Source: Fundidesulfovibrio putealis DSM 16056
GTDB lineage: Bacteria > Desulfobacterota > Desulfovibrionia > Desulfovibrionales > Desulfovibrionaceae
DNA length: 64,000 nucleotides
NCBI RefSeq assembly: GCF_000429325.1
Contig: NZ_AUBQ01000005.1
Location: 62,001-126,000 of the forward strand
Reading direction: 5' to 3'
How positions within the stretch are numbered: the first letter of the stretch is position 1; every line of letters starts with the position of its first letter. The notes below the pieces were generated by a model that did not search any database, was not told where the DNA came from, and saw nothing but the letters and a program-made list of their open reading frames with translations. This document shows positions 54,602 to 64,000 of this stretch, in pieces. Made by a program: the position numbers and the translations under genes.

Positions 54602-57600
54602 TGACCGCCTTCCACGCTCATGGCTCCAAGGTCGGTCCCGGCCTTGATCTCGGGATAGTACATGGCCTCGGCCTGGGCCGGGGGCAGGGTGTAGGTGCCG
54701 GGGATCACGGCCCGGCACACGGTGTAGACCACCTTCCAGTCGTTTGCGGGCAGGTCCAGGAACACGTTGACCCGGTCGGCCCGGTAGTCGGCGTAGGAGG
54801 TGACCGCCGGTTCGGCTTTCTCACCCATCCAGGGCAGGCGGTCCGTGGTGTCGAGCCTCGGGTTCTCCACCTCAAGGCCGGAAGGCAGAAGCTGCGAGAG
54901 CGCCACGTGGCCCACCGGCCCGGATGTGGAGCGCAGCGAGGTCTTGACCACCACCATGGCCCCCTGGGGGAGCTTGGCCATGTTCAGGGGTTTGCCCTCG
55001 CGGTCCAGGAACTCGCGGGTGATCTCCAGGCCGTTGGAGAAGGGCTTGTAGGAGTCGCGCTGCGGAATGCCGCGCGCGTCCAGGGTGTAGAACACGCTGC
55101 CGGGGGCGCAGCCGGGGTCCAGGGCCAGACTTAAGGGGCCGTCTCCCTGGATGTTCTTCATGACGGTGACTTTCGCGGTGTCGAAGCGGGCCAGCGCGTT
55201 CTGGCCTGCCAGCACCTGCCCGGCGCAGGTTCCCGTGGCCTGCTGGCGCGCGAACAGCTTGCCCATGGCCATGAAGGCCATTCCGGCCTCCTGGGTGGAA
55301 TAGATCGGGGTGGTCTCCATGAGGCGGGCAAGTTCCCGCGCTGTAGCTGCGGTCTCGGGCGCGGCGGGGTTTGCATCGGCCAGGGCCGCCAGGGTCAGGG
55401 CCACGGCGCGAAGCGGCGAATCGAACACGTCGTCCGCACGCGGCGCAGGCGCGGCCTGGGTCAGGTCAGCCAGCAGCGGCTCGCCGCCCTTGGCGTTTCC
55501 TGCCGCAACATAGGCCGCAGCCAGGAGCGCCCGGGCGTCCGAGGGCAGCTTCGCGCCGATCTTGGTGCGCAGATGATCCATCATGCCCCGGTCCGGCTTT
55601 CCGGCGCGGGCCAGCACGTACAGCCCGTAGGCCTGGGTCTTCTGCCCGCCGAGGGTGGTCTGCTGGCGCTTCACGGACTCGGCCAGATAGGTCATGGCCT
55701 GATTAAGCGCCTGCGGGGCCACCTGATACCCGGCCTTGGAGGCTTCCAGCAGGAAGTGGGTGGCGTACACGCTGGCCCAGGGCTGCTCGCGCTCCGCGCC
55801 CGGCCACATGCCGAAGCCCCCGGAGTAGTGCTGCATGGACAGCGCCCGGCTGATGCCCTGCTGCACCGCCGCCTCGGGCGAGGACTTGGCCAGCGCTTCC
55901 GGCTCCAGTTCACGGGCAAGGTTCGAGAAGTACAGGAGCGGGAAGGCCTTGGACACGGTCTGCTCGATGCAGCCGTAGGGATAGCCCAGGAGCGTCTCCA
56001 GCTTCCCGGCGTAGCGCACCAGGGGATAGCGCCCCAGGCGCAGGTCGCGCCGCAGGGTTCCGGGCAGGAAGCCCGCCGCATCGGCGGCCTTCAGGTCAAC
56101 CACCGGGCCTTCGTTGGAACCGGACAGGATGCGGCTCACGGCGGGCAGCGGCGAGCGCACCAGCAGTTCTGCCCGCGCGTCCGTGGATTCATTGTTGCCC
56201 ACGGCTTTGAGCGTCAGCGCAGCCACGCCTTCAGCTGAGCCTGTTCGCACGGTGAAGAACACGGTGCGGTCCTTGCCGCTGGGGATATCCAGCGATTTAA
56301 CCGGCTCGTCCGCGTTCATGGGGCCGGACGCGTCCAGGGACAGCTTGAAACTGCCGTCCGCACCGGTGTCATTTCGAAGCGTCACGGGCAGGCGCATGGT
56401 CTCGTCCATCTGGGCGAAGCGCGGGAAGGTGGGCAGGAGCACCAGCGGGCTTTTGACGCGCGTCATGTGCTGGGCCGAGCCGAAGCGCAGCCCGTTCACG
56501 GCCACGGCCATGATGCGCAGCGCCCCCTGGAACTGGGGCAGCTCGATGGTCCACTGCACGCGGCCCTGGGCGTCGGCCTTCAGCGGGCCGGACCAGTAGG
56601 CCACGGATTTTTCGCCCTGGGGCGATTCGGTGCGCAGGAAGCGGCTCAGGTCTTCGTCGCCGCCAGCAGGCGACTTCTTCACCTGGGGCTTGGCCTCGGG
56701 CAGGAGCATGGCCCAGGTGTCGTAGGAGGTCACCTCCAGGCCGCGCTTGGCGTAGAAGGCGGCCCAGGGGTCAGGGGTCTTCTGGGCGATCAGCTGCAGG
56801 ATGCCCTCGTCCACGGCGGCCAGGGTCACGATGGACCCCGGATCGGCCTTGGCGGTGATGGTCAGCTTGGTCTTGGGTTTGACCAGCTCAGGGGCCATGA
56901 TGGCCACGTTCTGGCGTCCGGCCTCGCGGGCCACGTTAAGGGACAAGGTGCCGAAGGCCCGCCCGGCCTGGTTGGAGTGCACGTCCGTGCCTTTTCGGGC
57001 CAGCATGCCCGTGACGTACACGTTGGGCGCGTAGCCGGGCTTAATCGGCACGCTGACCTCGCCGGTGTTGGCGGGCAGGTCCACCACGTACACGTCCTTC
57101 ACGCCGGTGGATTCCACGGTGAGCAGCAGCTTGCCGGGGAAGGGCGCGCGCACCTGGAGCTTGGCGGTCTCGCCGGGCAGGTAGTCGGTCTTGCCTGCGA
57201 CGAATTCCAGGCGAGCCGGGTTTTCCATGGCCCAGGGGTTGTAGCCCTGGCCGTCGGCCCAGAAGCTGAGCTGCACGGCGGACCCGGTGGCCGGGTCGGT
57301 CAGCATCAGCCGGTAGCTGCCGTATTTGGGCGGAGTGAAGGCCACCTGCCCCTTGGCTCCGGGGGAGGCCAGCACGCGCTTCTCCACCAGCTTGGCGTCG
57401 CGCTTGGTCTCATACTTGAAGCCGCGCCCGTCCTCGGTGCGGCGAAGCACGGTCTGCCAGCGGTCCTCGAAGAGTTCCGCTGTCAGGGCCTGCACCTGGG
57501 CCTCCTGGCCCTGGCCGTCCAGCACCACGTACTCGAACGTATGGGCTTGGCCGGGGGCAAGGCCCGAGTCGCCGAGCTTCTTGAGGCCCGGATAGGCCGG

Positions 57601-60219
57601 GTAGGCGTCCACGGGGATCTTCACCCGCGCGGCCACGCCGCGCCCGCCAGCCTCGCTGACCCTGGCCGTGACCACGGCATACAGGGCCGCTGGGGGCTTA
57701 AGGCCTGCCGGGACGGCTGCGGCGAACGCGGCGCGCCCCTCATCATCCAACTGGGCCTGCTCCTGGGAGATGGTCTGGGGCTCGAACACGCGCTCCGGGT
57801 CGCCAAAGACGTAGCCATCGAAACCCTTGGGGGCAAACGGCGCGGGGGTGAGCACCACCTGGGCCTCGCTTGCCATGCCCGACGCCGGAGCGCCGAAGAG
57901 GTAGCGGCCCTCCACGGTGAATTTGAGGTCCTTGCCGGGGGCGGCGCGCTCCACGTCCGGCTTCACGGCGGTGGAGATGCGGTCGGGCTTGAAGTCCTCC
58001 ACCTGGAAGTGGTACTGGCCGATGGGCTCGTCGCCCACCATGGCCTCCAGCAGGTACGGCCCGGTGGGGAAGTGCACGGGCATGGTGCGCGAAAATGCCA
58101 CGAGGCCCTGGGCGTCGGTCTTGACCGTCTCCAGGCCGATCTCGCGCCCCTGCGGGTCGGACCAGCGCAGCTTCACGGGCATGGGGGCCGGGGTCTTGAG
58201 GCTCGGGTCGCGCACGGCGATCATGCCCGCGGCGGTCTCGCCGGGGCGGTAGATGTCGCGCTCGCCCCACAGGAAGGCCTGATAGCCCGCCTTGGCGACT
58301 TCCACGCCGGATACGTCAAGGCCCGTCATGTCGGTCTGGAAGCGCTCGAACTGCAGGAAGGAGTAGTCCGTGTCCTTTTCCACGGTGATCATGTAGGGCT
58401 GGCGATCCTCGCCGAGCTCCGAAAGGCCGATCCCGAGCCACAGGCCGCGCGCGTCGGTGGTGCCCTGCCAGATGACCTGGTTCTTGGAGGAGAGCACCTT
58501 CACCCGCGCCCCGGCCACCGGGGACAGGTCTTTGAGCGAACTGACCCAGACCATGATGTCGTCATGCCCGCGCTTGGCCGCGACGCCCAGGTCCGTGATG
58601 AGCATCCAGCGCTGGTCCTGCCAGCTCTGGTAGGAGTTGCCGCCTTCCTTAGCGCCCAGGCGCACCCGGTACAGGCCGGGCTCGAAGTCCTTGAGGTGCG
58701 GCCACAGGTCCGTGGTGGTGCGCTGCTGCTGGTTCTTCACCTTGGGCGTCTTCACCGTGTAGTCGGCCAGGGAGTCCCCCAGGTAGGGCAGAAGCTCCAT
58801 GTCCGCGCCGTACTCTGCGTCGCCGAAGGTGGTCTCGTCGTAGTAGTTCAGGCTGAAGAAGATGTTGTTGCGGTACACGCGCTCCACGTTCACGCGAACG
58901 GAAGCCGTGTTCACGGACCTGACCGCCACGGACTTGGAGCCGCTCTTGGTCAGGAACATGCCCTTGTCCGCGAAGGAGGCCGAGGGGCCAAGGTCCGGCA
59001 GGTTCACGGTGAGGCTCTGGCGTCCGGCGAGGCTCCTGCCGTCCATGGCCTTGAAGCCCTGGTCCAGGGCCAGGGTGTAGGCATTCCCGGCCTGGAAGGG
59101 GCCGCGCAGGCGGATGGAGCGGTCGGGTTCGGTCTCTTCGATGGTGAAGGCCACCTGGGGCGTGACGCTTAAAGCACGCTTCACCTCGCCGGGATCGACC
59201 TTGGCGCTGAAGCGCAGCGTGATCACGGCGGGTTCGTTGTCCTGGGGCGGGTAGGGCTCGGCGCGCTCCAGGGAGAAGTCGCCGCCGGTCTCGGGGATGG
59301 CCGCGATCTGGGCCTGCCAGGCCTCGCCGGGTCCGCCGCCCAGGCACACGCCGTCGATGTCGCGGTCCACGCGCACGGTCAGGGTGCGCTTGGGATCGAG
59401 CGGCACGGGTTCGCTGACCAAGAGGATCTGGCCGCCAGGGCCGCCCTGCATGTCCGGATCGTCTTGGCCTTCCTGGCCTTCCTGGCCTTCCTCGCCGGGC
59501 TTTTTGTCGGGATACTGGGCGGCGATGGGGCGCGCTTCGCCGCGCAGGGGGTCGATGAACGTCACCTTTCGCAAGAGGGCTTGCCGGTCCACCGTGCCGT
59601 TGAAGGACATCCACACATAGGCCCGGCCCTTGGTCTTGTCCTCGGGCGTTATGTCGAAATAGGTGCGGAACTCGCGCAGCCACAGGCAGCTCTGGGCCAC
59701 GGTGATGGTCTTGTCCCCGCTAAGCGCCGTGCCCTGGGGCAGGAAGGCTTCGGGGTTGGCGGTCAGCTTGTAGTTCTGGCTGGTGCTGAAGCGGTTGCCG
59801 GACTTGGCCGTGAAGGTGAGCACCTGCGGCGCGGACCAGGACCACTGGCCGGGGAGCTCCGGGTCCAGGGCGAAGGGCGAGCCTTCCAGGGGCTTCTCCA
59901 GCATGGCCTCGCCGATGGGCTTGTCGAACACGATGTGTAGGGTGTTTCTGTGTTTCCAGTCCACGGAGAACTTGGCGATGGACACGGTGTTGCGGGCCTT
60001 GTCGGGCGTCGCGGGAGCGGGGCCGGCCGGAGCAGGGGAGACCGCCTGGGTCTGGGCGCCCTGTTGTCCGGCAGCCTGCCCGGCGCTTTGGTCCGACGTT
60101 TGGCCGGGCGCCAAGCGATCCTGGCCACGCCACAGGAAATATCCCTGGATGCCCACCACCAGCAGCAACACGATGATCACAAGCGTTTTGACCGATGACG
60201 GGGCGCCGTTCTGGCTCAT
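54598..60219 (-). CDS. bacterial alpha-2-macroglobulin (YfhM-like protease trap)
   Basis: A 1873-residue periplasmic protein. Instead of a lipobox it has an N-terminal transmembrane anchor ([20 protein letters not shown]) and a ~40-residue Gln/Ala/Pro-rich linker, then successive MG domains, a bait-like region and the thioester domain with C1417-IEQ in [20 protein letters not shown]. The intact CxEQ suggests a functional thioester that can trap proteases. An acidic 9-bp tandem repeat (around 59463-59492) encodes [12 protein letters not shown]. The start at 60219 has AGGAG 7 bases upstream; a frame extending to 60405 lacks one. It is the first gene of an operon with pbpC. Confidence 0.95.
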   Translation of the reverse strand: MSQNGAPSSVKTLVIIVLLLVVGIQGYFLWRGQDRLAPGQTSDQSAGQAAGQQGAQTQAVSPAPAGPAPATPDKARNTVSIAKFSVDWKHRNTLHIVFDKPIGEAMLEKPLEGSPFALDPELPGQWSWSAPQVLTFTAKSGNRFSTSQNYKLTANPEAFLPQGTALSGDKTITVAQSCLWLREFRTYFDITPEDKTKGRAYVWMSFNGTVDRQALLRKVTFIDPLRGEARPIAAQYPDKKPGEEGQEGQEGQDDPDMQGGPGGQILLVSEPVPLDPKRTLTVRVDRDIDGVCLGGGPGEAWQAQIAAIPETGGDFSLERAEPYPPQDNEPAVITLRFSAKVDPGEVKRALSVTPQVAFTIEETEPDRSIRLRGPFQAGNAYTLALDQGFKAMDGRSLAGRQSLTVNLPDLGPSASFADKGMFLTKSGSKSVAVRSVNTASVRVNVERVYRNNIFFSLNYYDETTFGDAEYGADMELLPYLGDSLADYTVKTPKVKNQQQRTTTDLWPHLKDFEPGLYRVRLGAKEGGNSYQSWQDQRWMLITDLGVAAKRGHDDIMVWVSSLKDLSPVAGARVKVLSSKNQVIWQGTTDARGLWLGIGLSELGEDRQPYMITVEKDTDYSFLQFERFQTDMTGLDVSGVEVAKAGYQAFLWGERDIYRPGETAAGMIAVRDPSLKTPAPMPVKLRWSDPQGREIGLETVKTDAQGLVAFSRTMPVHFPTGPYLLEAMVGDEPIGQYHFQVEDFKPDRISTAVKPDVERAAPGKDLKFTVEGRYLFGAPASGMASEAQVVLTPAPFAPKGFDGYVFGDPERVFEPQTISQEQAQLDDEGRAAFAAAVPAGLKPPAALYAVVTARVSEAGGRGVAARVKIPVDAYPAYPGLKKLGDSGLAPGQAHTFEYVVLDGQGQEAQVQALTAELFEDRWQTVLRRTEDGRGFKYETKRDAKLVEKRVLASPGAKGQVAFTPPKYGSYRLMLTDPATGSAVQLSFWADGQGYNPWAMENPARLEFVAGKTDYLPGETAKLQVRAPFPGKLLLTVESTGVKDVYVVDLPANTGEVSVPIKPGYAPNVYVTGMLARKGTDVHSNQAGRAFGTLSLNVAREAGRQNVAIMAPELVKPKTKLTITAKADPGSIVTLAAVDEGILQLIAQKTPDPWAAFYAKRGLEVTSYDTWAMLLPEAKPQVKKSPAGGDEDLSRFLRTESPQGEKSVAYWSGPLKADAQGRVQWTIELPQFQGALRIMAVAVNGLRFGSAQHMTRVKSPLVLLPTFPRFAQMDETMRLPVTLRNDTGADGSFKLSLDASGPMNADEPVKSLDIPSGKDRTVFFTVRTGSAEGVAALTLKAVGNNESTDARAELLVRSPLPAVSRILSGSNEGPVVDLKAADAAGFLPGTLRRDLRLGRYPLVRYAGKLETLLGYPYGCIEQTVSKAFPLLYFSNLARELEPEALAKSSPEAAVQQGISRALSMQHYSGGFGMWPGAEREQPWASVYATHFLLEASKAGYQVAPQALNQAMTYLAESVKRQQTTLGGQKTQAYGLYVLARAGKPDRGMMDHLRTKIGAKLPSDARALLAAAYVAAGNAKGGEPLLADLTQAAPAPRADDVFDSPLRAVALTLAALADANPAAPETAATARELARLMETTPIYSTQEAGMAFMAMGKLFARQQATGTCAGQVLAGQNALARFDTAKVTVMKNIQGDGPLSLALDPGCAPGSVFYTLDARGIPQRDSYKPFSNGLEITREFLDREGKPLNMAKLPQGAMVVVKTSLRSTSGPVGHVALSQLLPSGLEVENPRLDTTDRLPWMGEKAEPAVTSYADYRADRVNVFLDLPANDWKVVYTVCRAVIPGTYTLPPAQAEAMYYPEIKAGTDLGAMSVEGGQ

Positions 60220-60343
60220 GGGCGAACTCCTGGGATTTGATACTGTTCCTGCCACGATAGCACGACGGCGCGCTTTTGCAACGCCTGACGAAAGCCTTGT
60301 CAAGCTTGACGCGCCGGGGGCTTTCGCACATAAGGCGGAAGTT

Positions 60344-61042
60344 ATGAACAACACCCCCAAGACGCTCAGCGTGGTCATTCCCGTGTACAACGAGAAGGCC
60401 ACCATTCTGGAAATCCTGGACCGCGTGCAGGCTCAACCCGAGGTGAACGAGGTGGTCCTGGTGGACGACTTCTCCACGGACGGCACGCGCGACGTGCTGC
60501 GTACGCTGGAAGGCCGGGAGAACGTCCGGGTGCTGTATCATCCGGTGAACCGGGGCAAGGGCGCGGCCCTTCGCACCGGCTTCGCCGCCGCCACCTGCGA
60601 CATGGTGCTCATCCAGGACGCCGACCTGGAGTACGACCCCGCCGACTACCCGAGCCTCCTGGCCCCCCTGCTGATAGGCCGGGCGGACGCCGTGTTCGGC
60701 TCGCGTTTTCTGGGCGGCACGCACCGCGTGCTCTATTTCTGGCACTATCTGGCCAACCGCTTCCTGACGCTTCTCTCCAACGTGTTCACGGGGCTGAACC
60801 TCACGGACATGGAGGTCTGCTACAAGGTGTTCAGGCGCGACGTGCTTGAGCGCATGGACCTGGTATGCGACCGCTTCGGCATCGAGCCGGAATTGACCGC
60901 CAAGGTGGCCCGCCAGCGCGTGCGCGTCTACGAGGTGCCCGTGTCCTACTACGGACGCACCTACGACGAGGGCAAGAAGATCGGCTGGCGCGACGGCGTG
61001 GCCGCCGTCTACTGGATCGTGCGCTTCGGACTGGGGCGCTAG
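60344..61042 (+). CDS. glycosyltransferase family 2 (DPM1-like)
   Basis: A 232-residue GT-A glycosyltransferase. [53 protein letters not shown] and [13 protein letters not shown] (DxD) match polyprenol-phosphate sugar synthases. No C-terminal membrane helices are present, so it resembles the soluble dolichol-phosphate-mannose synthase group. Probable product: an undecaprenyl-phosphate sugar for envelope glycosylation. AAGGCGG precedes ATG 60344. It diverges from the alpha-2-macroglobulin gene; queA follows 37 bp later. Confidence 0.9.
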   Translation: MNNTPKTLSVVIPVYNEKATILEILDRVQAQPEVNEVVLVDDFSTDGTRDVLRTLEGRENVRVLYHPVNRGKGAALRTGFAAATCDMVLIQDADLEYDPADYPSLLAPLLIGRADAVFGSRFLGGTHRVLYFWHYLANRFLTLLSNVFTGLNLTDMEVCYKVFRRDVLERMDLVCDRFGIEPELTAKVARQRVRVYEVPVSYYGRTYDEGKKIGWRDGVAAVYWIVRFGLGR

Positions 61043-61079
61043 AAGCCCCTCCCGCGCGACCGCGCCCCATCGTTTCCCC

Positions 61080-62342
61080 ATGCCCCACAACGACGACACG
61101 TCCCTCGAATCCTACTGCTTCGACCTGCCCGACGAGTTGATCGCCCAGGTCCCTGCCGAGCCGCGCGACTCCTCGCGCCTGCTGGTGGTGGACAAGGGGC
61201 GGGGCGTTCGTTGCGAGGCCGCTTTTTCCGATCTGGCCGATTTTCTGCCCGAGGGCGCGCTGCTGGTGGCCAACAACTCCAAGGTGCTGCCCGCGCGGCT
61301 TCTGACCAGAAAGCCCACGGGCGGGACGCTTGAGTTCCTGCTGCTGACGCCCCTGCCGCTGCTTCAGGCGCGCGAAAGCGGCGGCTGGCTGGAGGCGCAG
61401 GCCCAGGGGCTTTTGCGTGCCTCCAAGAAGCCCAGGTCCGGCGAGACCTTCGCCTTCGCGCCTGATCTTGGCGTCACGGTGGTGGAACGCGGCGAGTTCG
61501 GCCTGTCGCGGGTGATTCTCAATTGGCAGGGAAATCTGGCGGAGATCTTCGAACGCATCGGGCACATCCCGTTGCCGCCCTACATCCGCCGCCCGACGGT
61601 CAAGGCTGCACCGGCTGGCGCGCAAGGGGGCGATTCTCCAGCTTCAGGGACCGGCCTGATTTCCGACTCTGCCGGGCCTGGCTCTTCAGCACGCTCCGGG
61701 CCGCATCCGGTCGATACCTCCGGACTTCCTGGCGACGGGCACTCCCCCGAATGCGCTTCCGAAGATCCGCCCGTGAGTCCTGTCGACGACCGCGTCCGCT
61801 ACCAGACTCTCCACGCCCGCGACGACCGCCAGGGTTCCGTGGCCGCGCCCACGGCGGGGTTGCATTTCACGCCCCAGGTGCGCGAGGCGCTGGCCGCGCG
61901 CGGCTTCGGCTGGGCCGAAGTGAGCCTCTACGTGGGCTACGGCACCTTCAGCCCGGTGCGCGCCGCCGACATCCGCGACCACCGCATGCACGCCGAATTC
62001 GTGGAAGTGCCCGAGGCCACCGCCCAGGCCGTGATCACCGCCAAGGCCCAGGGGCGGCCAGTGTTCGCCGTGGGCACCACCTCGGCCCGCGCCCTGGAGG
62101 GCAGCGTGCGCGAGGCCGGGAAAATCGCCCCGTTCGCGGGCTGGACGGACATCTTCATCCGCCCCGGCCATCCGTTCGCCGTGGTGGACGGCATGCTCAC
62201 CAATTTTCATTTGCCCGGCTCGTCCCTAGTGATTATGGTTGCCGCCCTGGCCGGGAAGAGCATCATTCTGGACGCATACACCCATGCGGTACGCGAACGT
62301 TTCCGGTTTTTTTCGTACGGCGACGCCATGCTCATCCGCTGA
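61080..62342 (+). CDS. queA: S-adenosylmethionine:tRNA ribosyltransferase-isomerase with insertion
   Basis: Makes epoxyqueuosine in tRNA anticodons by transferring ribosyl from SAM. FDLPDELIAQVPAEPRDSSRLLVV, LLVANNSKVLPARL, GSVAAPTAGLHFT, GYGTFSPVRAADIRDHRMHAEF and TNFHLPGSSLVIMVAAL are QueA features. At 420 residues it exceeds the usual ~345-360: residues ~175-235 (about 61597-61782) are a Ser/Gly/Pro-rich insert between PPYIRRP and VDDRVRYQT. No Shine-Dalgarno is visible before ATG 61080, so translation may be coupled or weak. Confidence 0.95.
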   Translation: MPHNDDTSLESYCFDLPDELIAQVPAEPRDSSRLLVVDKGRGVRCEAAFSDLADFLPEGALLVANNSKVLPARLLTRKPTGGTLEFLLLTPLPLLQARESGGWLEAQAQGLLRASKKPRSGETFAFAPDLGVTVVERGEFGLSRVILNWQGNLAEIFERIGHIPLPPYIRRPTVKAAPAGAQGGDSPASGTGLISDSAGPGSSARSGPHPVDTSGLPGDGHSPECASEDPPVSPVDDRVRYQTLHARDDRQGSVAAPTAGLHFTPQVREALAARGFGWAEVSLYVGYGTFSPVRAADIRDHRMHAEFVEVPEATAQAVITAKAQGRPVFAVGTTSARALEGSVREAGKIAPFAGWTDIFIRPGHPFAVVDGMLTNFHLPGSSLVIMVAALAGKSIILDAYTHAVRERFRFFSYGDAMLIR

Positions 62343-62376
62343 CCAGGCCGGATCTGCATCCAAGGAGACCATCCCT

Positions 62377-62610
62377 ATGTCGCGAATTGTCATCGACGAG
62401 GGGCGCTGCAAAGGCTGCCTGCTCTGCACCACGGTCTGCCCCGTGACCATCATCCGCCAGTCGCGGAACATGAACGCGCAGGGGTACAAGATCGTCGAAG
62501 TCGAGCCCGAGCGCTCGGGCGAGTGCACCGGCTGCACCGCCTGCGCGCAGATGTGCCCGGATCTGGCCATCGTGGTCTACCGCACCCGCAAGGGCAAGGA
62601 GGCCGCATAA
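62377..62610 (+). CDS. 2-oxoacid:ferredoxin oxidoreductase, ferredoxin-like delta subunit
   Basis: A 77-residue protein with two 4Fe-4S clusters (CKGCLLCTTVCP and CTGCTACAQMCP). As first gene ahead of alpha and beta subunits it is the electron-transfer (KorD/VorC-type) subunit. AAGGAG lies 9 bases before ATG 62377, and its stop overlaps the alpha-subunit start (TAATG). Confidence 0.93.
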   Translation: MSRIVIDEGRCKGCLLCTTVCPVTIIRQSRNMNAQGYKIVEVEPERSGECTGCTACAQMCPDLAIVVYRTRKGKEAA

Positions 62611-63665
62611 TGGCCGACCAACGCATCTTCGTGAAGGGCAACGAGGCAGTGGCCATGGGCGCGCTGGACGCCGGGCTCAAGGGCTACTTCGGCTACCCCA
62701 TCACCCCCCAGAACGAAATCCCCGAATTCATGAGCAAGTACCTGCCCGAGGCCGGGGGCGCGTTCGTCCAGGCCGAGAGCGAGCTCGCGGCCATCAACAT
62801 GGTGCTGGGCGCGGCCTCCACCGGCAAGCGAGCCATGACCTCCTCCTCGGGGCCTGGCATCTCGCTCATGCAGGAGACCATCTCCAACATGGCCGGCGGC
62901 GAGACCCCCTGCGTCATCGTGAACATGATGCGCGGCGGGCCGGGCGTGGGCGACATCAACACCGCCCAGGGCGACTACTTCCAGGCCACGCGCGGCGGCG
63001 GCCACGGCGACTACCGCACCCCCTGCCTGGCCCCGGCCACCTGCCAGGAAGCCTACGACCTGACCATCGCGGCCTTCGACCTGGCCTTCGCCTACCGCAC
63101 CCCGGTGCTCCTGGTGGGCGACGCCATCCTGGGCCAGATGAAGGAGCCGCTGCTGCGCCGCCCGCCCATCGCCATCGACCCCGCCGAAGGAGCCGACTGG
63201 CGCCTTGGCGGCACCAGCGGGCCGAACCGCCGCTTCGTGCGCTCCCTGCATCTGGCCGAGGGGAAGCTTGCCGAAGTGAACCTGCGCCTTCAGGAAAAAT
63301 ACCGCGCCATCCAGGCCCACGCCCGCTTCGAGAGCTTCCAGACCGAGGATGCGGAGCTTGTGGTGGTGGCCTTCGGGTCCACCGGGCGCATCGTCAAGTC
63401 GGGCGTGCGCAAGCTGCGCGCCAGGGGCCTCAAGGTGGGGCTGTTCCGGCCCATCAGCCTGTATCCCTTCCCGGAGCAGGCGCTTCGCGACCTGGCCTAT
63501 TCGGGCAAACGCTTCCTGACCATCGAGCACAACATGGGCCAGATGGTGGACGACGTGCGCCTGGCCGTGCGCGGCCTGGCCGACTCCGACTTCTACGGGG
63601 CGCTGCCCGGCAACATCCCCAATCCCGACGAGTTCGAGGCCGCCATCGAACGCGCCTGCGCGTGA
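62610..63665 (+). CDS. 2-oxoacid:ferredoxin oxidoreductase, alpha subunit
   Basis: A 351-residue subunit (KorA/VorB type). FVKGNEAVAMGALDAGLKGYFGYPITPQNEIPEF is the characteristic domain I start; SSSGPGISLMQETISNMAGGETPCVIVNMMRGGPG and QGDYFQATRGGGHGDYRT follow. Catalyses ferredoxin-linked oxidative decarboxylation (or reverse carboxylation) of 2-oxoglutarate or branched-chain 2-oxoacids; sequence alone does not decide which. It overlaps the ferredoxin subunit start-to-stop and is followed by the beta subunit after 8 bp. Confidence 0.93.
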   Translation: MADQRIFVKGNEAVAMGALDAGLKGYFGYPITPQNEIPEFMSKYLPEAGGAFVQAESELAAINMVLGAASTGKRAMTSSSGPGISLMQETISNMAGGETPCVIVNMMRGGPGVGDINTAQGDYFQATRGGGHGDYRTPCLAPATCQEAYDLTIAAFDLAFAYRTPVLLVGDAILGQMKEPLLRRPPIAIDPAEGADWRLGGTSGPNRRFVRSLHLAEGKLAEVNLRLQEKYRAIQAHARFESFQTEDAELVVVAFGSTGRIVKSGVRKLRARGLKVGLFRPISLYPFPEQALRDLAYSGKRFLTIEHNMGQMVDDVRLAVRGLADSDFYGALPGNIPNPDEFEAAIERACA

Positions 63666-63673
63666 GGACCTCC

Positions 63674-64000
63674 ATGAGCGAAACCATAGCATTCACCCGC
63701 ACTCCCTCCGTGGCGGACGTGGCCAGCCACTACTGCCCCGGCTGCCAGCACGGCGTGGCCCACAGGCTGGTGGCCGAATACCTGGATGGCATGGGCCTTG
63801 CCGAGAAGACCATCATGGTCACCTCCATCGGCTGCTCGGTGCTCCTGTACAACTACCTGCTGTTCGACGCGGTTGAGGCCCCCCACGGGCGCGCCCCGGC
63901 TGCGGCCACGGGCATCAAGCGCACCAACCCGGACAAGGTGGTGTTCACCTATCAGGGCGACGGCGACCTGGCCTCCATCGGCATGGGCGAGATCATGCAC
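63674..64000 (+). CDS. 2-oxoacid:ferredoxin oxidoreductase, beta subunit (N-terminal part, cut by window edge)
   Basis: The first 109 residues of the thiamine-pyrophosphate-binding subunit. SHYCPGCQHGVAHRLVAE is the conserved N-terminal Cys motif, MVTSIGCSVLLYNYL follows, and YQGDGDLASIGMGE is the TPP/Mg binding motif (GDGD). The gene runs off the right edge; a gamma subunit is expected just beyond or fused. GAGGA precedes ATG 63674. Confidence 0.93.
   Translation, partial: MSETIAFTRTPSVADVASHYCPGCQHGVAHRLVAEYLDGMGLAEKTIMVTSIGCSVLLYNYLLFDAVEAPHGRAPAAATGIKRTNPDKVVFTYQGDGDLASIGMGEIMH

Noticed and set aside
60300-60343. TTGACG / CATAAG promoter for the GT2 gene
   Set aside because: The spacing is good, but the -10 would overlap the ribosome site and the transcript would start at or after the ATG.

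Overview
The window looks like a chromosomal segment of a high-GC, anaerobic sulfate-reducing bacterium, most likely of the order Desulfovibrionales (Desulfovibrio or Fundidesulfovibrio-like). The reasons are a stand-alone homo-oligomeric ATP sulfurylase (sat) behind its own promoter, a ferredoxin-dependent 2-oxoacid oxidoreductase, the anaerobic (early cobalt insertion) type of cobalamin genes, and a GC-rich dispersed hairpin repeat of a type I associate with Desulfovibrio genomes. No rRNA, tRNA, CRISPR array, IS element or prophage was recognised.

Layout. 1-4.2 kb: an MFS transporter (cut by the edge) and an exported amidohydrolase diverge from a TetR regulator over two matching palindromic operators; an EamA permease and a DHCW cupin follow. 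4.2-10.1 kb: an orphan sensor kinase, a lipoprotein-type class D beta-lactamase, an eIF1/SUI1-like factor, an AraC regulator and a second EamA permease. 10.4-18.2 kb: an acetate module in which every gene touches or overlaps the next (DUF485, ActP-type symporter, two DUF294/CBS proteins, one with a degraded nucleotidyltransferase site, and a DEDDh exonuclease), then acetyl-CoA synthetase. 18.4-23 kb: a Cache chemoreceptor coupled to a second orphan kinase. 23-29 kb: sat, a STAS protein, nitroreductase, phosphoesterase, HD hydrolase, TolC-like channel and a 3D-domain protein. 29-37.6 kb: polA, a TPR protein and an attEFGH-like ABC/FtsX/lipocalin operon.

37.6-38.8 kb is an AT-rich patch carrying one DUF4365 nuclease-like gene and is the clearest sign of horizontal transfer. 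38.8-43.4 kb: a glycosyltransferase, the potassium transporter kup behind a convincing c-di-AMP (ydaO-type) riboswitch, wrbA and a Cdd1-type helix-hairpin-helix protein. 43.4-49.6 kb: cobalamin genes cbiA, cbiD, cbiET and cobM plus an unknown membrane protein. 49.6-52 kb: LysE exporter, Lrp regulator, YjbQ and DedA. 52.3-60.2 kb: pbpC and a giant alpha-2-macroglobulin gene. 60.3-64 kb: a GT2 glycosyltransferase, queA and the first three genes of the 2-oxoacid:ferredoxin oxidoreductase, the last one cut by the edge.

Three themes deserve attention. First, a hairpin repeat is scattered between genes with its stems changing sequence while still pairing; one copy lies in frame inside cbiD and two inverted copies bracket dedA. 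Second, the acetate module carries an intact and a degenerate DUF294 protein side by side, and a shared short motif lies upstream of both of its transcription units. Third, several regulatory elements are readable directly: the TetR operators, the c-di-AMP riboswitch with a promoter placed at its 5' end, and the sat promoter and terminator.
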